Below, in pieces: positions 1 through 6,672 of a DNA stretch of 64,000 nucleotides. A program made the position numbers and the translations under genes. A model generated the notes under the pieces. It saw only the letters and a list, made by a program, of their open reading frames with translations. It ran no database searches and was not told where the DNA came from. Position 1 is the stretch's first letter; each line of letters opens with the position of its first letter. Origin of the DNA: Sulfitobacter sp. EhC04 (GTDB lineage: Bacteria > Pseudomonadota > Alphaproteobacteria > Rhodobacterales > Rhodobacteraceae); the NCBI RefSeq assembly GCF_001650875.1, contig NZ_LXYI01000009.1:248001-312000 (forward strand), read 5' to 3'.

Positions 1-92
1 GGTTCCAGCAGGGGAAACTTGCGGATTTCCTGCATATAGCGGTTCAGCCCGCCTTCAGGTGTCGGTGCCGGCAGATTTGCATAATTTGCCAT
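1..92 (-). CDS. rpoH: RNA polymerase sigma-32 factor RpoH, N-terminal fragment
   Basis: Only the first 30 codons are inside the window; the gene runs off the left edge. The translation starts MANYANLPAPTPEGGLNRYM and continues into QEIRKFPLLE, which I recognise as the N-terminus of alphaproteobacterial RpoH, the heat-shock sigma factor that directs core RNA polymerase to chaperone and protease promoters. The ATG is preceded by a good ribosome-binding site (GGGAAAGGGACA, about 6 bases upstream). rluD lies upstream on the same strand with a 176-bp gap, long enough for a separate rpoH promoter. Roseobacters often carry two rpoH copies, and which one this is cannot be told from 30 residues. Confidence 0.85.
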   Translation of the reverse strand, partial: MANYANLPAPTPEGGLNRYMQEIRKFPLLE

Positions 93-268
93 CAATTGTC
101 CCTTTCCCAGTCTCGGGGGGCCTGTTCTACAGTTATGTTTAAGGCCTTAACATCCATATGGTCAGCGCTAACAGGTGTTTCAAGTCAGCCTGAGCCTGTT
201 TTCTTAAGATTGGCACAACATGAGTGAATAAACAGTTATCTTTCAACCATCTCACGCGGTTGTGCGCG

Positions 269-1300
269 TCATCCCGCCAAACGCAGCAGGTCCAGCAGAT
301 CGGCCATGTCCGCGGGCAATGGCGCTTCAAAGCGCACCGCCTCACCGGTGACCGGATGCTCAAACCCCAGCACGGCGGCATGCAGCGCCTGCCGGGCAAA
401 GCCGCGCACGACATCTGCGACACTCTCGGGCAACGCCGTCTTGGCCAGCTTGCGCTTGCCGCCATAGGTCGGATCGCCCACCAGCGCGTGACCGGCATGG
501 GTCATATGGACCCTGATCTGATGGGTCCGCCCGGTCTCAAGCCAGCATTCCATCAGCGCCAGCACCGGCGGGGTGCCAAACCGTTCAATGGTGCGGGCGC
601 GGGTCACCGCATGGCGTCCGCCCTGAAACAACACTGCCTGACGTTGCCGGTCGGTCCGGTGCCGCGCAAGCTGCGTGGTCAGTTTCAGGATATTGCCGGG
701 CTCGAATGACGCGCCCCTGACCCCGCGCAGACGCGGATCGCTGGCCTCCGGCACACCATAGACCAGGGCCTGATAATACCGCTCAACCGTATGTTTTTCG
801 AATTGCGCGGCCAGCCCGTGATGCGCGGCATCCGATTTGGCCACCACCAGCAGCCCGCTGGTGTCCTTGTCGATCCGGTGGACAATGCCGGGCCGCTTCA
901 TGCCACCCACACCGGACAGGTTGTCACCGCAATGGGCCATCAGCGCATTCACCAGCGTGCCCGACGGGGTGCCCGGCGCGGGATGTACCACCATGCCCGC
1001 AGGCTTGTTCACCACCACCAGATCGGCATCCTCGAACAGAATCTCCAGCGGGATCGCCTCGGGCCGGATGTGGCTTTCTTCCGCCTCCTCCACCCCGATC
1101 TCCACCTGCGCCCCCGCCTGCACCTGGGCGCGCGGGTCGCGCAGCACCTGACCGTCGACCCGGACCGCCCCCTGCTCGATCAACCGCGACAGCCGGGTGC
1201 GCGACAGGGCGGCTTGCTCTGGCACATCGCGGGCCAGCGCCTTATCAAGGCGCGGTGGCGGGCTGTCCGCCAGGATAAAGGTGATGGTCCGGTGCGACAT
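269..1300 (-). CDS. rluD: 23S rRNA pseudouridine synthase, RluD family
   Basis: 343 aa. An N-terminal S4 RNA-binding domain (about residues 16-70) is followed by the RluA-type catalytic domain, with HRIDKDTSG at 141-149 carrying the catalytic Asp144. The family isomerises uridines to pseudouridine in helix 69 of 23S rRNA. The family N-terminus (MSHRTITFIL) fixes the start at 1300; an in-frame start further upstream would run through the divergent gene. The start codon lies in the palindrome CATG (1298-1301), which also supplies the start codon of the plus-strand DUF6476 gene, so each gene's leader lies inside the other's coding sequence. RluD/RluC/RluA cannot be fully separated by eye; RluD fits best by length and S4 domain. 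Confidence 0.9.
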   Translation of the reverse strand: MSHRTITFILADSPPPRLDKALARDVPEQAALSRTRLSRLIEQGAVRVDGQVLRDPRAQVQAGAQVEIGVEEAEESHIRPEAIPLEILFEDADLVVVNKPAGMVVHPAPGTPSGTLVNALMAHCGDNLSGVGGMKRPGIVHRIDKDTSGLLVVAKSDAAHHGLAAQFEKHTVERYYQALVYGVPEASDPRLRGVRGASFEPGNILKLTTQLARHRTDRQRQAVLFQGGRHAVTRARTIERFGTPPVLALMECWLETGRTHQIRVHMTHAGHALVGDPTYGGKRKLAKTALPESVADVVRGFARQALHAAVLGFEHPVTGEAVRFEAPLPADMADLLDLLRLAG

Positions 1301-1601
1301 GAGTGATTCCGATGACGATGTGACAGAACCGGCCAACCTGCGGTTCCTGCGGCGGCTGGTGACGGTGCTGACCGTGGTGATGATCTGCGGCGTTCTAGTG
1401 GTGATCGGCCTGCTTGTCACCCGCCTTGGCAGCAAGGCCCCGGGCCTGCCCGATCAGATCAGCCTGCCCCAGGGTGCCTCCGCCCGCGCCTTTACCCAGG
1501 GCGACAGCTGGTACGCCGTTGTCACCGATCAGGACCAGATCCTGATCTTCGACCGCCTGACCGGCAAGATCACCCAGACTGTGCAAATCACATCCCCCTG
1601 A
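1299..1601 (+). CDS. DUF6476 family single-pass membrane protein
   Basis: 100 aa. A short acidic N-terminus (MSDSDDDVTEPANL) is followed by one strong transmembrane segment at about residues 20-42 (VTVLTVVMICGVLVVIGLLV) and a C-terminal domain that reads like two beta-strand repeats (SWYAVVTDQDQILIFDRLTG). It matches the small membrane family found next to rluD in Rhodobacterales. Function is unknown; the C-terminal half is probably periplasmic by the positive-inside rule. The ATG at 1299 overlaps the rluD ATG in CATG. Its ribosome-binding site (AAAGGTGAT region) lies within the first rluD codons, so expression of the two divergent genes may be coupled. Confidence 0.75.
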   Translation: MSDSDDDVTEPANLRFLRRLVTVLTVVMICGVLVVIGLLVTRLGSKAPGLPDQISLPQGASARAFTQGDSWYAVVTDQDQILIFDRLTGKITQTVQITSP

Positions 1602-1647
1602 TTTCTTTATGCCTGAAATACCTCCGGGGTTTGGGGCAGCGCCCCAA
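1602..1647 (+). terminator. 3' motif plus GC hairpin after DUF6476 gene
   Basis: Directly after the stop codon comes TTTCTTTATGCCTGAAATA (1602-1620), then a hairpin TTGGGGC-AGC-GCCCCAA (1631-1647). The hairpin has no clear T-run, so it may stop transcription with help or protect the 3' end. Variants of the same motif recur at 8895-8911 and, on the minus strand, at 14871-14894. Confidence 0.45.
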
Positions 1648-1720
1648 GGCTCTCAACCGGGTGTCCCCCTCACGTCACAAAAACCACGGCTTTCAACTCA
1701 TGACGTCTGGCGGGGGGGGA

Positions 1721-1797
1721 TGGTACCACCTCCTGGTCTCGAACCAGGGACCTCTTGATCCACAATCAAGCGCTCTAACCAACTGAGCTAAGGCGGC
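1721..1797 (-). tRNA. tRNA-His (GTG)
   Basis: 77 nt cloverleaf on the minus strand with encoded CCA (1721-1723). The acceptor stem is GCCGCCT/AGGTGGT, the D arm contains AGCTCAGTTGGTTAGAGC, the anticodon stem-loop is CTTGA-TTGTGGA-TCAAG with anticodon GTG (1761-1763), and the T arm is CCTGG-TTCGAGA-CCAGG. The base before position 1 is T rather than G, and the discriminator is A rather than C. Most bacteria need G-1:C73 on tRNA-His; the absence here matches the known exception in alphaproteobacteria, whose HisRS adapted to it. Confidence 0.97.
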
Positions 1798-1865
1798 ACT
1801 GGGGCCGATTTAGCCAAGCAGGACCGGGATTGCAATACCCTTGGTCAGCCATTACCGCGCCAAAT

Positions 1866-2348
1866 CTACAGGCTGATGGACCAATGCTGTTCCACATTCG
1901 GCTTCCCGAAAGACACAACCGGTTTGCTGCTGTTCAGGGTCCAGCCCGACCTGGCATAAAGCGCGCCCGCCGCGCGGTGCGATTCATGGGTCCAAAGCTG
2001 CATGCGCTGATAACCGGCATCTCTCGCAAAACCCATGCAGGTGCCCAGCATCCTGCGCCCCAGCCCCTCGCCGCGTGCATCCGGCGTCAACAGGAACAGC
2101 CGCAGTTTCGCGCAATCCTGCGTCAGCCGCACGCAAAAGATCGAGCCAAGTGGCTGTCCGTCACGCCATGCGATCCAGCCCCGCTCGCAGGTCGGATCAT
2201 GCCCCGCCAGAAAATCATCGAGGATCTGGGCCACGAGCACACCGAAGCTCGCGTCGAACCCTTCGTCGCGCGCGTAATGGACCTCGTGCTGTTCCAGCAG
2301 CCAATCCCGGTCCCCTGCGGTGAATGAGCGAATCTCGATCTCTGTCAT
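1866..2348 (-). CDS. GNAT family N-acetyltransferase
   Basis: 160 aa from MTEIEIRSF. It shows the GNAT fold with motif A LRLFLLTPDARGEGLGRRM (acetyl-CoA pyrophosphate loop, Gly-rich R/Q-x-x-G-x-G/A type) at about 95-113 and a C-terminal SHRAAGALYARSGW segment typical of motif B. The substrate is unknown. Earlier in-frame starts lack the family N-terminus and a good ribosome-binding site. It resembles the GNAT domains attached to MarR-type regulators, but no MarR domain is present here. It stands alone between tRNA-His and the divergent DUF6324 gene. Confidence 0.85.
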   Translation of the reverse strand: MTEIEIRSFTAGDRDWLLEQHEVHYARDEGFDASFGVLVAQILDDFLAGHDPTCERGWIAWRDGQPLGSIFCVRLTQDCAKLRLFLLTPDARGEGLGRRMLGTCMGFARDAGYQRMQLWTHESHRAAGALYARSGWTLNSSKPVVSFGKPNVEQHWSISL

Positions 2349-2429
2349 GACCACAGCCTGACGCGACTGCCGCTTGCCAAGCAAGCCCTGTCAGGATAGC
2401 CCTGCATCCCATCATCGGCGGAGAACACC

Positions 2430-2627
2430 ATGGGAATCAATACGGAACGCGATATCGAGGCGAACCTGCAAATCGGGCCGACCGATGCGGGCATGGTGCG
2501 GCTGTTCGTCGAAGGCGGCGGTGTGGAATTGCCGATGGACTTCACCCCCGAGGAAGCCATCGAAATCGCCGAGGAAATCATCGCCGCAGCCCACCGCGTC
2601 AGCGGCGGCAAGGGCAAGAAACGTTAA
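2430..2627 (+). CDS. DUF6324 family small protein
   Basis: 65 aa, acidic centre and basic tail (GGKGKKR). The sequence MGINTERDIEANLQIGPTDA and the FTPEEAIEIAEEI helix match a small conserved Rhodobacterales family of unknown function. The ribosome-binding site is GGCGGAGAACACC before ATG. No signal peptide or membrane segment is seen, so it is probably cytosolic. It lies between the divergent GNAT gene and the convergent mmcB gene, with only 10 bp to the mmcB stop. Confidence 0.7.
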   Translation: MGINTERDIEANLQIGPTDAGMVRLFVEGGGVELPMDFTPEEAIEIAEEIIAAAHRVSGGKGKKR

Positions 2628-2637
2628 GCGCTAGGCT

Positions 2638-3108
2638 TTACCCCCAGTCCGGCAGCATATCCGGGTCGCGCAGCATCTGTAGCCTGCGCGCCGCGCAAAA
2701 GGCGAATTTCTGCACCATGACCTTGCGCCGCGCAGGGGCCAGCCGGGCTTCCGGCCCCATGCGGACAATCTCCGCGCCATAAGCGTCACCGATGATCAAA
2801 CCGGTCTCATCCGGCAGCAATTCGGTGGGAAAATCCGCGTCCACCGCCCAGAAGAACCTGTCGGCCCACTCCAGATAGCCCTCCCATTTCTGGTCGGTCA
2901 TGAAATCCGCGCGCGATGATTTGCATTCCACCACCCAGACTTCGCCCTTGGGGCCCAGCGCCATCACATCCACCCGCAGGCCACGGGCAGGCACCAGTTC
3001 CTCCACACAGGCAAAACCATGGCTCGCCATGTGCCTGCACACCCCCCGCGCCAAAAGCTGTCCGGGTTGCGGGGCGGGCGGGGGCGGTGTCAGGTCGATC
3101 TGGGTCAT
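2638..3108 (-). CDS. mmcB: MmcB family DNA repair endonuclease
   Basis: 156 aa from MTQIDLTPPP. It has a PD-(D/E)xK-type nuclease core: RVDVMALGPKGEVWVVECKS at about 58-77 supplies the Asp and the E-x-K pair, followed by SRADFMTDQKWEGYLEWADRF. MmcB is known in Caulobacter as an SOS-induced repair protein working with the ImuABC translesion pathway. In support, a perfect alphaproteobacterial LexA box (GAAC-N7-GAAC, 3121-3135) lies 12 bp upstream of the start codon. An upstream in-frame extension is ignored because it would run over that operator. Confidence 0.85.
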   Translation of the reverse strand: MTQIDLTPPPPAPQPGQLLARGVCRHMASHGFACVEELVPARGLRVDVMALGPKGEVWVVECKSSRADFMTDQKWEGYLEWADRFFWAVDADFPTELLPDETGLIIGDAYGAEIVRMGPEARLAPARRKVMVQKFAFCAARRLQMLRDPDMLPDWG

Positions 3109-3120
3109 GCCGAAAATAAT

Positions 3121-3135
3121 GAACATTTCGTGAAC
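3121..3135 (-). promoter_or_regulatory. LexA operator (SOS box) of mmcB
   Basis: GAACATTTCGTGAAC is an exact match to the direct-repeat SOS box of alphaproteobacteria (GTTC-N7-GTTC or its complement). It lies 12 bp before the mmcB start on the minus strand. The divergent gene at 3224 starts 89 bp to the other side and might also be affected, but the position favours mmcB. Confidence 0.85.
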
Positions 3136-3223
3136 ATTTGCAAGCCCCCGGCCCCGGCAATGGCAAATCATCCCGACACACCCTATCTTGTGCGCTGGTG
3201 GATCAACGAGGGGGCGGCAGCAC

Positions 3224-4531
3224 ATGGACGATCAGGAACCGATGCATCAGGCGCAGGCACGCGGCGTGCGATACGCCCGCGAGCTGGAAGGACACCTGAC
3301 ATGGCTCGACACTTTTTCCGGCACAGCGCTTGGCGTGCTTGCCGTGGCCTCGGGCATCTATACCTATCTCGGCGTCTCCTCGCTGCTGGATGACAATGGG
3401 GCGATGTCCGCTTTTGCCGCGATTGCCTATTCTGTGGCAGTGTCGGTGGGGATTTTTGTCTTTTGGTCCTATATGTTACGGCTCTTTCCTGCGGTACGCA
3501 CCGCGCGCGCCCGCGTTGGGTTGCTGGGGGCGATGGGGCTGGGGTCAGTTGCGATCATCGCCATGTCGAGCTGGCTGAACGCGGCTGCCCTCGCCGGCTC
3601 TGCGGCGGTTGAACAGCATCTGGCCAAAACCGTGCAGGACTATCAGGGCTCACTCGAACGCGCCCATGAAATTGCCTTGTCGGCACAGGGGCTTGAGCGT
3701 GACGTGGCCCGCGTACGCCAGTCCTTCGAGGATCTCAGCGAGCAAGAGGCCACCGGCAATCTCTCGGGCCTTGCCGGGCGCGGCGCGGTGTTCCGGGTGC
3801 TGCGGCAGAAATCCGCCGAACTCTCCGGGCTTGAATCGCAGATCGCAACCCAGACCCCGCTGGTGGCCACCGCTTTTGCCGAAGGCAACCAGATCCTCAG
3901 CCGGATGCGCGCGCTGACGGTCGAACCCGGCCCGGTCGAGGCGCGTTCGGTGGAATTTTCCGAACAGGCGGTGCGGCTGGCCGGTCTGATCACCCAGTTG
4001 CGCCAGCTCTCGGTTGCCTCGCTGGTGGAACGCGCGGCACAGGATCTCTCCGCCTCGGTTGTTCTGCCCGAACTAGACGGCAGCACCGCCGAGAATCGCG
4101 GCGCACAGGGGGCGACAATCACCTCCGTGCTCGAAGTGCTGGCACAGCGCGCCGCCACGCTGGAACGCGCGGCGCAGGGGGTTCTGGCCATGCCGCCGCC
4201 AACGGAAACCACCTATACCCCGATTTCCAGCGCCGATGCGGTGATCCTCTATGCCCGCAACTTCGTGCCCTCCTGGGCCGGGGCCATCGCGATTGACCTC
4301 TTGCCTGCGGTGCTGGTTTTCATTCTTGCCATCACCCAGACCGCGATCCGCTCTGGCCGTGAGGGGGCGGCGATCGAGGACACGCTGACGCTGGCTGAAA
4401 TCCGCGCCGCCCTATCCGCGATGCGCGACATGGAGGCAGCCACACCCCCGGTGTCGCCTTCCCGCCAGACCCCAAGGGAAACCACCGATCCGCAAGAGCC
4501 GGTGCGGGTGACGCCGCTGAAATCCACATGA
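3224..4531 (+). CDS. uncharacterised four-helix membrane protein with long coiled region
   Basis: 435 aa from MDDQEPMHQ, preceded by GAGGGGGCGGCAGC. Three predicted transmembrane helices lie near the N-terminus (about 32-52, 62-84, 94-118). A long hydrophilic helical region rich in Leu, Glu, Gln and Arg follows (about 120-340; LERDVARVRQSFEDLSEQEA, GLESQIATQTPLVATAFAEG), then a fourth helix near 352-378 and a proline/threonine-rich cytosolic tail. I do not recognise a named family. The topology suggests a membrane-anchored periplasmic coil held at both ends. Its stop overlaps the next start by 4 bp (ATGA), so it is translationally coupled to a ClpP-like protease and may act as its scaffold or substrate. 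Confidence 0.7.
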   Translation: MDDQEPMHQAQARGVRYARELEGHLTWLDTFSGTALGVLAVASGIYTYLGVSSLLDDNGAMSAFAAIAYSVAVSVGIFVFWSYMLRLFPAVRTARARVGLLGAMGLGSVAIIAMSSWLNAAALAGSAAVEQHLAKTVQDYQGSLERAHEIALSAQGLERDVARVRQSFEDLSEQEATGNLSGLAGRGAVFRVLRQKSAELSGLESQIATQTPLVATAFAEGNQILSRMRALTVEPGPVEARSVEFSEQAVRLAGLITQLRQLSVASLVERAAQDLSASVVLPELDGSTAENRGAQGATITSVLEVLAQRAATLERAAQGVLAMPPPTETTYTPISSADAVILYARNFVPSWAGAIAIDLLPAVLVFILAITQTAIRSGREGAAIEDTLTLAEIRAALSAMRDMEAATPPVSPSRQTPRETTDPQEPVRVTPLKST

Positions 4532-5274
4532 CCACCGTCCGCCGCAACCCCGTTGCACGTATCCTGATGGGCGTGCTGATCTTTCAACTGGGGCTGGGGA
4601 TGCTGCTGTTCTGGGGTGATCTGCGCGACGGGCTGAGCCTGCCCGGCTTTGGCCCCCGCGCGCCCTCGCTCACCGAACCGATCCGGCCCGGCGACCAGAC
4701 CCGCCGCTATCGCCCTGACCGCGCCCCGGCACCGGGCCGCCCGATGCCCAGCACCCCCTTGCCTGACCGGCTGGTCCTGACCGCGATAGAGGCGGGCAAG
4801 ACGATCCTGCTGGAAGGGACAATCAGCGAAGGCGACGGCGCGCGCATTGCCCGGCAGATCGAGGAACTGGACCAAGCGCCTGAAGGGGTGATCCTGAACT
4901 CCCCCGGCGGATCTGTGCGGGATGCACTGGAACTGGGCCGCAGCCTGCGCGCCGCCGGTCTGACAACCGCGATGCGCGATGGCGACATCTGCTATTCCGC
5001 CTGCCCCTATGTGCTGGCCGCCGGGGTCAGCCGCGACATCCCCGAAGGTGGCTCCGTCGGCGTGCATCAGCATTACTTTGGCGAAAGCACGATCCTGCCC
5101 GCCTTTGTCGCCGTAGAGAACATCCAGCGCGGCCAGGGCGAGGTCATGGGCTATCTTCAAGAGATGGGCATCGACCCATTGGTCATGCGCCACGCGCTGG
5201 TGACGCCGCCCGATGAAATCTATGTTCTGGTCCCCGAAGAACTGCGCGCCTACGGCTTTATCGACGCAGAATAG
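4528..5274 (+). CDS. COG3904-like (ClpP/SppA-fold) periplasmic serine protease-like protein
   Basis: 248 aa. An N-terminal signal anchor (about 10-28, ILMGVLIFQLGLGMLLFWGD) and a proline-rich linker (30-80) precede a ClpP-type crotonase-fold domain. Visible landmarks are GVILNSPGGSVRDALELGRS (about 113-132), DGDICYSACPYVLAAG with the likely nucleophile Ser in YSAC, and GVHQHYFG, which offers the candidate catalytic His. The family is predicted to work outside the cytoplasm, and substrates are not known. It overlaps the membrane-coil gene by 4 bp, so the two are almost certainly one operon. Protease activity is inferred from fold and residues. Confidence 0.75.
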   Translation: MTTVRRNPVARILMGVLIFQLGLGMLLFWGDLRDGLSLPGFGPRAPSLTEPIRPGDQTRRYRPDRAPAPGRPMPSTPLPDRLVLTAIEAGKTILLEGTISEGDGARIARQIEELDQAPEGVILNSPGGSVRDALELGRSLRAAGLTTAMRDGDICYSACPYVLAAGVSRDIPEGGSVGVHQHYFGESTILPAFVAVENIQRGQGEVMGYLQEMGIDPLVMRHALVTPPDEIYVLVPEELRAYGFIDAE

Positions 5275-5310
5275 GGTGGAACCGCCCTCACCGCACACCC
5301 AAATCACCGC

Positions 5311-5358
5311 TTGACATGATACCATTTGGTTTCTAATTAAAGGATACCAAACGGTATC
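5311..5358 (+). promoter_or_regulatory. promoter with two ArsR-type operators
   Basis: A perfect -35 box TTGACA (5311-5316) is followed by two palindromes of the same design. GATACC-ATTT-GGTTTC (5318-5333) lies in the spacer, and GATACC-AAAC-GGTATC (5343-5358, perfect) lies at the expected transcription start. Their centres are exactly 25 bp apart. The best -10 is TAATTA at 5334-5339, a weak match. The regulator gene starts 91 bp downstream, so this looks like an autoregulated ArsR promoter blocked by bound repressor. Confidence 0.7.
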
Positions 5359-5448
5359 ACTTTAGAAAGACCATTCAATGTCCCACCCCCGCCATCGCTT
5401 GTCTTTGCACTCTGCCCGCGGTTGCGGTGCAAGCCGGGGAACAACCGC

Positions 5449-5769
5449 ATGACCGATCGAGCCCAGATGACGTTTCGCGCCCTGGCCGACCCGACGCGGC
5501 GCGACATCCTGCAATTGCTGGCCGGTCGCGAGATGACCATCGCTGACGTCGCCGAGCGGTTCGACATGACGCGGGCCGCCGTCAAGAAGCACCTGACCGT
5601 CCTCAGCGATGGCGGGCTGATCACGGTAGAGACGCGCGGACGCACCCGCGTCAACCGTATCAACCGCACGGGCTTTGCCCCGGTGCTGAGCTGGCTCGAC
5701 TACTTCGACAGCTTCTGGGACGACCGTCTGGACGCACTGAAATCCGCAATTGAAAAGGACAGGCAATGA
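5449..5769 (+). CDS. ArsR/SmtB family winged-helix regulator
   Basis: 106 aa from MTDRAQMTFR. Winged helix: FRALADPTRRDILQLLAG, then the recognition helix region ADVAERFDMTRAAVKKHLTV, then the wing GGLITVETRGRTRVNRINR. No metal-binding CxC or other Cys cluster is present, so it is of the non-metal ArsR type often paired with an SRPBCC (AHSA1) protein. It is preceded by two matched palindromes in its promoter and overlaps the SRPBCC gene by 4 bp. The inducing signal is unknown. Confidence 0.88.
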   Translation: MTDRAQMTFRALADPTRRDILQLLAGREMTIADVAERFDMTRAAVKKHLTVLSDGGLITVETRGRTRVNRINRTGFAPVLSWLDYFDSFWDDRLDALKSAIEKDRQ

Positions 5770-6188
5770 CCGCCAACACCCTACGCAAGACCATCATGCT
5801 GGCCGCCCCGCGCGAACAGGTCTGGGATTATCTGACCCTCCCCGAACATCTGGCAAAATGGTTTCACGCCCCGAAAGCGCCGCTGACCGAAGGCTCCGTG
5901 CTGGAACTGTTCGGCACCGAAAGCGGCAACAAGCTGATCTGGGGAAAGGTCCGCGTGGCCCGCGCGCCCGAGTATCTGGAATATACCTTTTGCGTCAATA
6001 TGATGGGCGACGCCGAAAGCGTGGTGAAATGGACGCTGGATGCGGTGCCGGGCGGCACGATGCTGTCGCTGGTGCACGAGGGACTGCCCGAAGGCGAGGC
6101 CGCGTTCAGCGTTCTGATGTCGCTTGATGCGGGATGGGACGGGCATCTGGCCCGGATGCGCGCCGATCTGAATGAAATCGCTGCATGA
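5766..6188 (+). CDS. SRPBCC (AHSA1-like) domain protein
   Basis: 140 aa. The START/Bet v1-like fold is recognised from the N-terminal pattern LRKTIMLAAPREQVWDYLTL, PEHLAKWFHAP and the C-terminal MSLDAGWDGHLARMRADLNE helix. Such proteins bind hydrophobic ligands in a cavity; partner ArsR/SRPBCC pairs are common in soil and marine bacteria. It is translationally coupled to the ArsR gene (ATGA overlap) and so shares its regulation. Ligand and role are unknown. A strong hairpin (6205-6235) follows the stop. Confidence 0.85.
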   Translation: MTANTLRKTIMLAAPREQVWDYLTLPEHLAKWFHAPKAPLTEGSVLELFGTESGNKLIWGKVRVARAPEYLEYTFCVNMMGDAESVVKWTLDAVPGGTMLSLVHEGLPEGEAAFSVLMSLDAGWDGHLARMRADLNEIAA

Positions 6189-6204
6189 CCCCTTGCCGCA
6201 CAGC

Positions 6205-6235
6205 CCCGCCACCTCTATCTCAGGGGAGTGGCGGG
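6205..6235 (+). terminator. hairpin after SRPBCC gene
   Basis: CCCGCCAC (6205-6212) pairs with GTGGCGGG (6228-6235) around a 15-nt loop, 17 bp after the stop codon. There is no T-run. It can be read as a terminator, or its right arm could instead take part in the structured RNA candidate that follows. Confidence 0.45.
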
Positions 6236-6420
6236 TTCTGCCCTGTTCGTGAGACGTTACATTCCAGTGGCCTTAAGCAAATCCGAGGGAGCTGGCTCTG
6301 TCCGGGCCCTGGTCCGGTTACCTGGTGCCCACCTGTATATACAGGTCCTCGGGAATAAAAACCGACCGGCAGGTGTGGTCCCGTCACACAAGACCAAACT
6401 CTGCCGCCCACCCCATTGGA
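6228..6420 (+). ncRNA. candidate structured RNA, possibly 6S RNA
   Basis: This non-coding stretch has the pairing pattern of a long rod. An outer stem is GTG-A-GACG with CGTC-A-CAC (left arm near 6250-6257, right arm near 6377-6386). There is a large asymmetric bubble, an inner stem CCGAGG/CCTCGG, and apical hairpins including GAGC-TG-GCTC and the perfect palindrome ACCTGTATATACAGGT (6331-6346). A closing stem, central bubble and terminal stem is the architecture of 6S RNA, the RNA polymerase mimic made by ssrS. I recall no exact roseobacter 6S sequence, so strand, ends and identity are uncertain; the plus strand is preferred because GTTCGTGA near the 5' end resembles other 6S RNAs. Confidence 0.4.
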
Positions 6421-6423
6421 ATT

Positions 6424-6561
6424 TCAAACCGTCCGAACGTCCAGTTCTTCCCGAAACAGCTGCTGGATCTCGTCCCGCGTGACAGCACGGTTCAGCCGCT
6501 TGTCTGCATTGATGTGGATCTTTGCGCTACGGTTGCGGATTGCCTTGATCAATGTCGCCAT
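6424..6561 (-). CDS. small basic protein, 45 aa, unknown
   Basis: A short reading frame starting MATLIKAIRNRSAKIHINAD and continuing KRLNRAVTRDEIQQLFREEL, ending DVRTV. An excellent ribosome-binding site (GGGGTGAG, 5 bases before ATG) and a sensible composition argue for a real gene. The N-terminal half is basic and the C-terminal half is helical and acidic, with no signal peptide and no membrane segment. It lies downstream of nusB on the same strand with a 111-bp gap, so it may be the last gene of the rib-nusB transcript or have its own promoter. No family is recognised. Confidence 0.5.
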   Translation of the reverse strand: MATLIKAIRNRSAKIHINADKRLNRAVTRDEIQQLFREELDVRTV

Positions 6562-6672
6562 TGTCTCACCCCATAATGATGCTGCCCCACGCAGCCTATG
6601 GGTGCTTGATAGGGTCAGGAACTTCAGAAGAGGTAAAGCGTCACGTGCTTTCGAACCGCATGGTTAGCGAAA

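Noticed and set aside
6331-6346. ACCTGTATATACAGGT as a gammaproteobacterial LexA box
   Set aside because: Spacing between CTGT and ACAG is 4, not 8, and the LexA box of this lineage is GAAC-N7-GAAC. It is better explained as an RNA hairpin.
6610-6619. TAGGGTCAGG, identical to the end of the inverted-repeat element at 58.9 kb
   Set aside because: Only ten bases match and no inverted partner lies nearby, so a second copy of the element is not supported.
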